Assembly: GCA_034696485.1 (NCBI GenBank)
Contig: JAQIWT010001332.1
Span: forward strand, 1-11,296
Source of the DNA: Isohypsibius dastychi
Taxonomy: Eukaryota > Tardigrada > Eutardigrada > Parachela > Isohypsibiidae
Length of the DNA stretch: 11,296 nucleotides
Direction of reading: 5' to 3'
In this document: positions 1 to 7,352 of the stretch, one piece after another
Layout of the letters: the number at the start of each line of letters is the position of its first letter
How positions within the stretch are numbered: the stretch's first letter is position 1
Translations under genes and position numbers: made by a program
Notes under the pieces: model-generated
Told to the model about the DNA's origin: nothing
Database searches by the model: none
Seen by the model: only the letters and a program-made list of their open reading frames with translations

Positions 1-23
1 GTCTTCTGGCTACCAGTTGTCGT

Positions 24-133
24 GACTACGAAAGGTTCGCACAACGGATGTTTTAGACTACGAATGGTAGATACTACCAAAAGTATGCTACGAAACCTCC
101 AGACTACGAGAACTCTGCCTACGAAACCTCTGC
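24..133. repeat. degenerate short tandem repeat (CTACGAA motif)
   Basis: The core CTACGAA (once CTACGAG) recurs five times, at about 26, 57, 88, 104 and 119. The spacings are close to 31, 31, 16 and 15 bases, which suggests a 15-16 base unit with some units degraded. The last copies are followed by ACCTC or CTCTGC. No reading frame accompanies it. It may continue to the left of the window. Confidence 0.55.
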
Positions 134-708
134 GCGCCTCCACGCCACGAGCTGTTGGCATAATGTTTCAAGATGTACACGTTGCTTAACTGGTTCGTTG
201 CATCACTTGCACTCGAAATGTTCCACAGCAAAGCAGCACAACTCGATTTTTACTACAAACATGGTTTATACTTTCTGGTATTTTTTTGTTAGTCAGTTTT
301 CTTTTTTGTTTTCTTTTCAGTTTTCTTTTTTCTTTTTTCCCATTTGATTTTTATCCAGCCTAGTATTATGTGTAGATACACAGTACAAGTATACCGATAC
401 ATAGGAAACCACTTTAGCCAGCCCCAGTACAACCCTTTTCCACTATAGGCAACCACAAACAACCCGAAAATACACTATAGCCAACTTAGTTTATGCAGTT
501 TAATTAGACGACTCCTTCGAACTGAAACCGTTAATGCCAGCCCCTTTCGGGAGATTTGACAGGTTACAGGAAGGCAGAAAGTTGCAAGAGAAGCGCAGAC
601 AACGTTTTTGAAACACTCAGCCTGAAAAAAATTAGCCAGCCAAGTCGATGATACCAAGAAAAGCAACATTTACTTGCAAAATTGCAAAATCACGATTGCA
701 AAAATGCA
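134..708. other. non-coding stretch without a recognisable gene
   Basis: I see no supported gene here. A T-rich, pyrimidine-biased tract lies at about 280-345. The open frames on either strand are short and show no domain signature. The only structure is the CACTATAG repeat listed separately. Confidence 0.5.
410..486. repeat. three diverged copies of a CACTATAGCCAAC-like motif
   Basis: Related 11-14 base motifs start at 410 (CACTTTAGCCA), 441 (CACTATAGGCAACC) and 473 (CACTATAGCCAACT), spaced 31 and 32 bases apart. This looks like a small decayed tandem repeat. The copies are short, so chance is possible. Confidence 0.4.
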
Positions 709-710
709 TA

Positions 711-772
711 CAGAGTATGTCTACACCAAGTTGTCCTCACTTTTTTAGAAATTAATAACTCCATCAGATCCG
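711..772. repeat. left terminal inverted repeat of the 711-2003 element
   Basis: Bases 711-736 form the strong part, beginning CAGAGTATGTCTACACCAAG, and differ from the right end at one position. Bases 737-772 align more loosely but keep blocks such as AATAACTC and CCG. A TA lies immediately outside at 709-710. Confidence 0.75.
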
Positions 773-1940
773 AATGTGAAATTATTTGACAGATACCATA
801 AAATAGCCCATAGTTCGAACTATCTTTTTTGTGAATGTCAATCAGCACTTTGGACACTGACTGCAGACATCCACGAAGATTTCTACCAAGACATACCAAA
901 CGTGGCGTTTGTTTACGTGCCTCGTTTTCCCGTCGTTCATATACTCCCTGTTACCAATAATTCAATCTGAACTCTGGCCACTTCTTGGTGTGTCAAGGTT
1001 ATTGTAAAACGTCTCGTCTTTCATAATAAAAATATTCTGTACCTCAGTCGGCTGTGTGTAGGCCAAGAAGACAGCCTGTCGGGGTGCGCTGAAAAAATGG
1101 CGTCCATCTTGTGTTTCTCTGCATGACGCTGCCAGCTGATGTTGTAATCATCAGTTGGTGGAAGGTTTTTGCAGCGGGAGAACCGAAAATTGGTTTTTGA
1201 TGTTGAAAAAGATCCAAAAACCTCTACTAATTTCGTGGCATAATCTCTCCCAGCAAAACAGAATTTTTTGAAAAGTCGCGTTTTTGCGATATCTCTGCAG
1301 GTTTAAAAAAATTCCTGCGCACCATCTCTCGCGCTGAATGTTTTTGTCATTGTTCATATCAGTAGCAGAGACATGAAGATCACTCAGAAAAAATACACAT
1401 AGCTGTTAACTGAGTCCAGGGAACTGCTAGCTCTCGGGGACCTCGTCGACAAGCGTTTTTGCTCGAAGTGAGGACAAGCTGTTGTTTATGTGTCTCTCAC
1501 ATTTGACACAATCTAAGTAATCCGCCAAAAACTAAGATTTGGACTTTTGCACGACCACTAATGTTAGTTTACTTGAAATAAAGATGCTAGGTTCAGTGTA
1601 GAAAGAGATGTTCTGGTGTTTTTCAGCAATGCTGGGGAACCTCAGAATCAAAGGTTTTGGTTCTACAGCCCTGCTGACGCCAGGCATGAACTGGGACATC
1701 TGAATTTTTTCCCACGTACATCTCACTTGGTAGCCTTCTCGAAATGAGGTCCACTTTGATTCTACAATTTTTCTTCAATATTTGCGATCGAACAAAGCAA
1801 ATGATCCTGCGGTGTAGTGACCTGGTTCGTTTCAAAATGAGTTTGGAATAACTCCTGCTACTTGAACTGCTTCAAAATTATTTTAAAGCTTAGGAATAAC
1901 ATGAATCCAATTGAAAACTCAGTGGGATACTGAAAATCAA

Positions 1941-2003
1941 CGGTCTTAGTTGAGTTATGAATTTTCAAAGGTGCTGTGGACAAGTTGGTGTAGACATACT
2001 CTG
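1941..2003. repeat. right terminal inverted repeat of the 711-2003 element
   Basis: The reverse complement of 1978-2003 repeats the left end with one mismatch. The inner part, 1941-1977, aligns loosely with 737-772. A TA follows at 2004-2005. Confidence 0.75.
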
Positions 2004-2117
2004 TATTTGAAACCAATACTCTTTTTAAGGCTTCTGCGTATTTAAATCAGCCGATAAGTTAGGAACAGAACCGATAAGCTCGAGTATTGTAACAACCTAG
2101 GAAACCATTTCTGAACG

Positions 2118-2702
2118 TTGAGTGCTCTTCAAAAAAGGCGGTCTAATTTAATCGACTCTCCATCCAAAAATCAATCTGCTGCCAAAATCGTCTGTTCCAA
2201 GCGCGCAATTCACAGTAACTCGCACTCGAATCATGCTTTGAAACCCATGTCATCACCGGTCCAAACATTTATTCTGCTCGAAAACGAGCTTAACCGCTAT
2301 CTTTTTGCTTCTCAGTGTTTTCGCGCAGATGGTCTGCACTATCAATGCAGCCGTACTCGCCAACCAAGCGTCTGGGACAACACAAAGATGGCCGACCAAT
2401 ATCGTCTCAGTCCGATTTCCACTCACTTACAGTCTGTAAGTTAGTGGATATCGGACTGAAACGAGGTCAACTCACTGGGCGTGCTGAATGAATGGGAGCG
2501 TAGCGATCGCGATTCGTTGATGACCTTTCACAAGACGATCGATCATAACTCGCTAATGGCAACTACACTACAGAATAAGAATCTCTTCGCCGAAAATCAC
2601 AAGCTTAACTCGACGGTGGATATAATGAGGAACGTTACGTTTACTAGTACATTTGACCTGAACTTCATCCCGATTATCGTCAAACAATGTGATGGAATTT
2701 AG
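2118..2702 (+). pseudogene. unrecognised broken coding-like region
   Basis: A single frame is open from 2115 to 2441 and again from 2460 to 2699. Only two stops interrupt it (TAG at 2442 and TGA at 2457), and both lie in the right arm of the palindrome at 2402-2464. The first ATG in the frame is at 2247. Codon use looks less AT-biased than the flanks, with many GAT, AAC, CTC, TTC and ATC codons. No domain is recognisable in either half. After 2702 coding-like sequence seems to continue in another frame (about 2662-2770), so further frameshifts are likely. This could be a fossil of a transposon gene or of a host gene; coding origin itself is not proven. Confidence 0.35.
2402..2464. repeat. near-perfect 63-base palindrome (31-base arms, 1-base loop)
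   Basis: The left arm, 2402-2432, is the reverse complement of 2434-2464 at all but three positions, around a single central T at 2433. It would form a cruciform or a tight hairpin if transcribed. It lies inside an otherwise open frame and its right arm supplies both stop codons of that region, which suggests the right arm arose by an inverted duplication of the left. Confidence 0.85.
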
Positions 2703-2770
2703 GTCAGAGACGCTAGTAATTACGGTGGCAAACGGGGAAATTGTTAAACAATCGGCGCGAATGAGGGAGA

Positions 2771-3142
2771 GTGACTGCAGAGCTCTTCAAATTCTGCATC
2801 GAGCCTGGTTATGGACGACGCCGACTTGTTGTGCATGTAAGTGTCATTGCCTTTACTTGTTCTGAATGCTTTCCATGAGACTGGCACATTGTATCATTCT
2901 AGTGTCGTAATCAAGTGGGAGGCTCTACCACAACTACGACCATCACTCTAAATAACCCAATGACGCTTGGAGTTTTCTGGATGAGTTTGACCCTCGAAAA
3001 TCATGGTTGGTTTGAAACGGCTTTTTCATCTGCGTTTTGCTTTCACGATATCACAACCAAACTTACGAAACTCATTAGTACCACTTCTTCGCCTCATGAC
3101 CAAGAAAATCGGTTCATTACGACGTCTCACGGATTCCTGTGA
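2771..3142 (+). pseudogene. unrecognised two-exon coding-like frame
   Basis: The frame starting at GTG 2771 reads VTAELFKFCIEPGYGRRRLV and reaches a GTAAGT donor at 2837. A candidate acceptor ATTCTAG ends at 2902, giving a 66-base intron, and the frame resumes in phase 0 at 2903. It stays open to TGA at 3140-3142. The downstream exon is rich in Thr (a run of five) and Phe. An in-frame TGA at 2762-2764 closes the frame upstream, so an upstream exon or a frameshift would be needed. No family is recognised. The donor is strong and the acceptor only fair. Confidence 0.35.
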
Positions 3143-3356
3143 CAGATGAACGGGTTAAGCACCTCACTGGTCGTGTTTTTATTAAAACCTATAAATGTGG
3201 TTTTGCACACTTAGGCAGACCATTGTTTGTGAAATCTGTGACTCCATTTCCATATTTCCCTTTCAGGCCATGTATATGCGTTCTCAGCACTTAGTTAGCA
3301 TTGAAGTTGGGTATTTGACGAGCATTTCACATATGGTCGATGCAACGCAGAAGTGA
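3100..3356 (+). pseudogene. coding-like remnant without a start codon
   Basis: One frame is open from 3100 to a TAG at 3292-3294 (64 codons, no ATG) and reads like protein, for example VTDERVKHLTGRVFIKTYKC. A second possibility overlaps it: a strong acceptor TTTCCCTTTCAG ends at 3266 and opens a frame from 3267 (GCC ATG TAT ATG) to TGA at 3354-3356. Both cannot be exons of the same message in these frames. It may continue the broken region that begins near 2118. No domain is recognised. Confidence 0.28.
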
Positions 3357-4340
3357 ACAAATATAGTCGCTCATTCATTACACACGGTATGAAATGAGAA
3401 CAAAATCTTGACCTGTTACTGTACTCGTACCACTCGTTGTCGCATCTTAGTCAAACGCTACCATATTGCGATTAGCTAGCCTTACACAAGCCCTGGTCAA
3501 AGGTTGGAAAATTCTCAATCACGCTATATCAGTCTTAGAATGTTTTTCGTCGATATCACGCCATAAGCATTGATTGATGTATCAAATGGCTCGTTTTTGG
3601 GGTTGGTTGTAATGAAGAGTTGTCTCTGTAATCTTCTCCGACGTTCTCGATGATTTCTGAATCACAAATTTGAAGTACAGTAACGCGGTTACTTCTGTAA
3701 CGTGCTTACAATCAGATGGCAGAAAGTGGCAGGTTACACTTTACTAGACTGAGCTGTACAAGTAGAATGCTACTGTTTTTAACATAAGGCAGCCATTTTC
3801 ATAGGCATGGCTGACCACATCACGGACATGCACTTCAGTTAACAATCAGATCTACATAGGTTACACACACAACAAACGAACTAAACACAATACTACTTTT
3901 TTGATAGGTAGGGTAATAGCTTTGTAATGATCTGGTAGAGTGACCAGATCCTTACACTTCAGATGAAAATATTGGCACCAGGAAATTCGTTTTTCTTCAG
4001 TTGCTCAATATTGGATCGATCACTGTTCAAAAAAGTATAGGCGGGAAAGGATGACGCTGGCACCAAACGATTTCAGCATGTTTCTTTTTTTAAGAAGAAT
4101 ATCACACGATATGCGTATTAGAAATGTGAATTACTTTAAAAGTATAGATTTATGGAATGAATGGCCAATCTGGATCGACCTCAGATGATTTCAAATTGCT
4201 TCTGTCCATATGATTTGAAAATATTTCCCGAGTTGATTTGTTATGGAGAGCCGTCTATGGGAAACTCCGGTTTCCAGAGGAAACCTTTTGTTACATGACG
4301 GATTCAGTCACACTTGCACATGGTGGAATAGATAAAACCG
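3357..4340. other. non-coding stretch without a recognisable gene
   Basis: No supported frame was found. A perfect hairpin with 8-base arms and a 6-base loop lies at 3929-3950 (GATCTGGT / ACCAGATC). A reading frame near 4040-4080 (RRERMTLAPNDF) might be an N-terminal piece of the transposase fossil that follows, but this is weak. Confidence 0.4.
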
Positions 4341-4344
4341 AGCA

Positions 4345-4915
4345 GTCTGGTTTTTCGGAGGTTTTTTCGACGTTCTCAGAGAGAACGTTGTCTATGGCTT
4401 CTGGATAAGTTCGATTGTTATCGCTGTCTCTTTCCTTTGTCATCTTTTCAGATATGAATAAACAGAAATCAATGAATGGGCAGGGGGATGGAAGATGCTT
4501 ATCTTAGTGGATAAGTGAGTGTTTTCACCTTATTTCCAACCGTTTGGAGCCAGCTACTCCATTTGTGGGCCGGAATATGTTTGGGTGTATGTCAGCAGCG
4601 ATTATGAACAAAGACGTCGTGGAAGACTTTTTGAAATAGTTTTTTTTCTGGTTGGGAAGGAAGCCAGCTGATGTACACCCATTGTCACTTCCGGCCCCTT
4701 GGAGTTCTGTTGATTATTTTCGGTTGGAAGCTAGGTAACACAGCTTCGGCGTTCGAAATATCTTGATCTTCAGGGTGTTTTTCGATGTCGAATCAAGTGG
4801 TCCATAGCAAAGGCGTTAGAACGGTTTTCTGAAAACGGAGCAGAAATGCCTGTAACATGCAGCCAACACACGCTGTCCAGCGTGTTCATGCCATTGTCTT
4901 CATTCTGACAGATGA
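4345..4915 (+). pseudogene. decayed Tc1/mariner-type transposase remnant
   Basis: Several spaced blocks resemble the catalytic half of a mariner/Tc1 transposase in the expected order. Bases 4345-4362 read VWFFGG, like the VMVWGG block after the first catalytic Asp. Bases 4534-4554 read FQPFGAS, like FQQDGAPAH but with the Asp replaced. Bases 4616-4738 read VVEDFLK, a stop, FFFWLG, then PLSLPAPWSSVDYFRLEAR, like the block around SPDLNPLDY and LEAK, again without the catalytic Asp. The distance between the last two catalytic positions is about 50 codons, where 34-37 are usual, so an insertion or misalignment is present. Stops and frame changes rule out function. Terminal repeats were not found. 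Confidence 0.42.
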
Positions 4916-4996
4916 CCAGATAAGACTAGGAGCAATGACAGATCATTCAAAGAACCAAGGGGAATAAATTGAAATCACATAGCTTTTGAACTTTTT

Positions 4997-5020
4997 ACCC
5001 GTTTCGTATACGGAACGGGT
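4997..5020. repeat. 24-base palindrome
   Basis: ACCCGTTTCGTA is followed directly by TACGGAACGGGT, its reverse complement except for one position, which can form a G-T wobble pair. It might be a transposon end or a chance structure. Confidence 0.6.
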
Positions 5021-5090
5021 ATTACTTTGCTCAAAGATTTCCAGGATTTTGCAATTGTGTTTTCCAGATCAGTCGTACCATTTGGGTGCT

Positions 5091-5407
5091 AGCTTCAGGG
5101 GTCCATTATCATCAGGTGGTCACTGACCCGAAGTGAGTGAGTGTGCCTGGGGTACGGGTCGTAGTAACTTTAGAGGTACATTATCATCTTTTAGTGGACC
5201 CAAAGTAAGTGTGCCTGGGGGGAAGGGGTCGTAGTAACTTTAGGGGTCCATTATCCTCAAGTGCTTATTGACTCAAATTAGACATGCTTAGGGTGAGGGG
5301 TAAGGGGTTAATTATCCTCGGGTGGTGACTGACCCGAAGTAAGTGCCTGTGGGGAGGGGCGTAACTTTAGGGGTTCATTATTCTCAAGTGGGTACTGAGC
5401 CGATGAT
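5091..5407. repeat. degenerate minisatellite, about 4.5 units of 62-75 bases
   Basis: Units begin with (A)ACTTTAGGGGTCCATTATC-like sequence at 5091, 5166, 5236, about 5302 and 5363. They share a second block, ACTGACCCGAAGTAAGTG, and a G-rich block, GTGCCTGGGGGGAAGGGG. The successive spacing shrinks from 75 to 70, 66 and 61 bases, mostly through loss in the G-rich part. The G runs make the top strand locally G-rich, with a weak potential for G-quadruplex formation. Confidence 0.85.
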
Positions 5408-5905
5408 GTGATATATACTATCTCAAGCGGTCGGTTTAGAATTTGGAGGTTTATCAATCTTAAGTGGTAGAAATAGAAACAGAAATGAACAAAAAGTTAC
5501 AGGTTTTTTAAAATTCTAAACTGTTGAAAAACTTCGTTTCTCAACCTCAAACTCCGTTTTTCATTATGATACAATTGAAACCGCCGAACGTCGATTCAGT
5601 TTGCGCAGGCAACAACGTTTACGTTGTAACTAAGCAAAGTGGAAACAGATAAAATCGAATCAAAACTGTCCTCAAGCCTTTTTCCACTCCGTCTCGTCTT
5701 CCACTGACCTTCAGTGTGACCAATTTTTTCAGTTTTATCTGTTTCCACCGCTTTTTCCAAGCAAATTGTGTACCGGACGTCAGTTTAAAATTAAGCTGAT
5801 GGTTTTATCGTGTAGAGTATATATTATTCAAAGTGTACTGTTGTAATGTTTCAGCGGCCACCAATTCTGACAACAGATCTGGTTTTCCGAAAAAAACGCA
5901 TTTTT
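5408..5905. other. non-coding stretch containing one inverted repeat
   Basis: No gene is supported here. Bases 5639-5654 (GTGGAAACAGATAAAA) are an exact reverse complement of 5733-5748, separated by 78 bases, and the similarity fades outward. A small hairpin (CAACGTTTACGTTG) lies near 5614. The inverted repeat may be a small foldback element. Confidence 0.55.
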
Positions 5906-5930
5906 GTCCCCCCCCCCAAAGGGGGGGGAC
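5906..5930. repeat. poly-C/poly-G hairpin
   Basis: GT, ten C, AAA, eight G and AC form an almost perfect stem with a very short loop. In an AT-rich context this is conspicuous, and the homopolymer lengths are probably variable between individuals or prone to sequencing error. Confidence 0.85.
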
Positions 5931-5981
5931 TTTACATCGTAACGCATATCGGCCTCCTAAAGTATGGTTGGAAAAAGTAGC

Positions 5982-6085
5982 AAAAAGTCTCCCTGGTCTC
6001 TATCGATTTTCAATGGGACGGGCCGCGCCCCCATGCAAATCCGTACTTTTGGAGACTCTCTCCCAAAAGTCTGTCTGGTCTCTAT
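5982..6085. repeat. direct repeat of about 22 bases, with an internal hairpin
   Basis: AAAAGTCTCCCTGGTCTCTA near 5983 recurs as AAAAGTCTGTCTGGTCTCTA near 6064. The second copy is preceded by a hairpin, ACTTTTGG and CCAAAAGT, at about 6045-6070. The stretch between is GC-rich (GGGACGGGCCGCGCCCCC). A decayed tandem repeat of about 81 bases is the simplest explanation. Confidence 0.55.
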
Positions 6086-6104
6086 CAAATGCCTCTCGCT
6101 CACG

Positions 6105-6200
6105 TTTAATTTCGCCCACTCACGCAATCATTCACCGCAATCATTCATCATTCCGCAATCAATCAATCATTCCCACTCACCCACTCTCCCACCCATTTTT
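6105..6200. repeat. CAATCATTC/CCCACTCA low-complexity tract
   Basis: Short words CAATCATTC, CGCAATCA and CCCACTCA recur irregularly, making a purine-poor top strand. Two forward frames open across this tract are products of the low complexity and are not annotated as genes. Confidence 0.6.
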
Positions 6201-6276
6201 TACCCATTAATCTCTGTTTTATCATTCCTTTTCTCGACAATCATTCTGGACATCTCTGTTGTGTCTTTCGACACAC

Positions 6277-6304
6277 TTAATTTCTCCTTCTTAATTTCTC
6301 CTTC
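6277..6304. repeat. two perfect 14-base tandem copies
   Basis: TTAATTTCTCCTTC occurs twice back to back (6277-6290 and 6291-6304). Confidence 0.8.
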
Positions 6305-6692
6305 TCCACGTTCTTTCTGACATTTATATCCGACATGTTGTAGGTTCTTCGGTCAGAATTCTGTATTATTTATCAGATTTACTATCCTCTTATCTATTAT
6401 TTCTCGACCTTTATAATGTTGATGTGAGTTTGGAATTTTTGTTATTATCGAGCAGAACTTCAGAATTCTCAAAGTCTCACTGATAGACATCTTGGCATCC
6501 TCACATCATTTTACTGCCATTCTGGTTTTATTGTGTTCAGCCAACTTACAAAACGTGAGTGTGAGGATCTACTGATTTGTTTGTCTTGTCTTGTGGTGTG
6601 ATTTACACTTCTGGTTCCTCCGTTCGAGGTTGACTTCCTGGCTGCAGTTAGAATCGCAATTACACGGAATTAACTGTAGAAAGAAGATTTGG
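6305..6692. other. upstream region of the homeobox-like frame
   Basis: No gene is supported. In the frame of the downstream ATG a stop (TAG) lies at 6649-6651, so the downstream coding region cannot extend further up without splicing. A short upstream ATG at 6693 opens a different frame of about 20 codons. No convincing promoter or splice-leader acceptor was seen. Confidence 0.4.
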
Positions 6693-6699
6693 ATGTTAT

Positions 6700-7239
6700 A
6701 TGGACGAATGTGCAGCAGAGCCCATCCAGAATTCTCAGGGAAGCGAAAATGGACTTGATGTCGAAAACAACAACAACCGATGTTCACATAGCCATTTTCT
6801 CTATCACCACAGTCAAAACGACGACGTCAAGTTCAATCATGATCTGTATATCTCAAACGATAATGGGGCTGCCGAGAATGGAGGTAGTGAAGACCAGGAA
6901 TTCAATTTCACGCAAAATGAACAAAAGCTCGAAAGACGGCATTTTCAGATGATTTTCTCTGCATTTCGATATAATAGGTAAGTCTCAGTCAGGCCAACAT
7001 CCATTTGATTTTTTTGGATATTCAAAATATTTAGAGCAAGAAATAATTATCTGCCTTGTTCCCGCTTTCGTGAAATTCTTTATTGAGGTGGTTCGAAAAG
7101 GAATCATCACTTCCGATTCATCTTTCCTGTAGTTTGCAGGAATTTTTCTCTAAAGGAGATTGCTCGCCAATCTTTTCACATGATAGGACTGACAGATTCC
7201 CGGTGCATTATCAAGACGGACCTGCTCACTTCCGGTTGA
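6700..7239 (+). CDS. homeobox-like protein with truncated homeodomain (spliced 6700-6977 + 7140-7239)
   Basis: Exon 1 starts at ATG 6700 and ends at 6977 before a perfect GTAAGT donor; exon 2 starts at 7140 after TTTGCAG. The join is phase 2 (AG|G, Arg) and the frame runs to TGA at 7237, giving 125 residues. Residues 1-70 are polar and rich in Asn, Asp, Glu and His (NNNN at 23-26) and are probably disordered. Residues about 72-114 resemble a homeodomain. Helix 1 (LERRHFQMIFSAF) has Leu77, Phe82, Ile85 and Phe89 at the spacing of positions 8, 13, 16 and 20. A loop RYNRNFS follows, then SLKEIARQSFHMI and GLTDSR, 21 residues from Phe89 to Leu110 where 20 is usual. Helix 3 (normally V..WFQNRRA) is absent in this frame and is replaced by CIIKTDLLTSG. 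A helix-3-like VHYQDGPAHFR survives one frame away. DNA binding through helix 3 is therefore unlikely. It is a recent pseudogene or a shortened relative. The homeodomain call is from pattern, not from a search. Confidence 0.55.
6978..7139 (+). other. predicted intron of the homeobox-like frame
   Basis: The 162-base interval starts GTAAGT and ends TTTGCAG. The same acceptor, TTTTGCAG, precedes the second exon copy at 8435, and similarity between the copies begins right at the acceptor, which supports 7139/7140 as a true exon border. An alternative acceptor at 7034 (TATTTAG) would make a 57-base intron but adds only 17 residues before a stop and removes the homeodomain match. Confidence 0.5.
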
Positions 7240-7350
7240 TAATAAAATGGCGTGATATCATATCGAGCAGGACCTCTAGCATTCGATTTCGAAATTCAAC
7301 TGTCTACTATTGATTCCTTTTTGATTTTTTGATTTTTGTTCTGATTTATG
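7133..7350 (+). repeat. duplicated segment, copy A (exon plus 3' flank)
   Basis: This segment is a direct copy of 8429-8665. Over the first 36 codons after the acceptor the two differ at 17 of 108 bases. The similarity continues through the CGAGCAGGACCTCT block and the TTTTTGATTT...CTGATTTATG block up to the site where the foldback element is inserted. Copy B is 22 bases longer in the middle. Confidence 0.85.
7140..7313 (+). pseudogene. exon A, alternative frame carrying the helix-3 remnant
   Basis: Read from 7140 in the other frame, this segment is open for 57 codons to TGA at 7311. It includes RFPVHYQDGPAHFR, which lines up with the end of a homeodomain (V45, F49, Q50, N51, A54, R57) if two codons and one base were lost just before it. 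Changes between copies A and B fall 7, 2 and 8 times on the first, second and third codon positions of this frame, mildly favouring it as an ancestral coding frame here. The same lesion is in both copies, so it predates the duplication. Confidence 0.4.
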
Positions 7351-7352
7351 TC

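Larger units (their letters stand above)
711..2003. mobile_element. TA-flanked 1.29 kb DNA transposon, probably non-autonomous
   Basis: The two ends are inverted copies of each other. The outer 26 bases (711-736 and 1978-2003) match at 25 positions, and weaker similarity continues inward to about 772 and 1941. The ends begin CAGAG and both are flanked directly by TA (709-710 and 2004-2005), the target duplication of Tc1/mariner-type elements. The length is slightly below that of an autonomous mariner or Tc1 element. The interior has only short frames of up to about 70 codons on both strands, and I find no DD(E/D) motif such as SPDLNP. I read it as a decayed or non-autonomous element. An internal sequence at 1469-1482 resembles part of the terminal repeat (12 of 14 bases). 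Confidence 0.75.

Noticed and set aside
1151-1835. Minus-strand frames of 64-70 codons inside the 711-2003 element as transposase pieces.
   Set aside because: None contains a DDE/DDD block or a helix-turn-helix pattern; lengths fit chance in AT-rich DNA.
2640-2770. A retropepsin-like reading (FDLNFIP followed after a frame change by ITVANGEIVKQ).
   Set aside because: The catalytic D-(T/S)-G is absent and the two pieces lie in different frames; the resemblance is too short to call a retroelement.
5833-6320. Two overlapping forward frames of 118 and 125 codons.
   Set aside because: They run through the poly-C/poly-G hairpin and the CAATCATTC low-complexity tract; the composition explains their length and no domain is present.
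6689-6952. An 87-codon forward frame overlapping exon 1.
   Set aside because: It has no ATG at its start, is rich in Thr, Ser and Met by frame shadowing, and does not reach the splice donor in frame.
7035-7132. A second exon from an acceptor at 7034 (giving RARNNYLPCSRFREILY), or a protein-like reading of the same bases in another frame (VKFFIEVVRKGIITSDSSFL).
   Set aside because: The first adds only 17 residues before a stop and abolishes the homeodomain match. The second is not in phase with exon 1. The paralogous copy starts exactly at the 7139 acceptor, so these bases are better read as intron.
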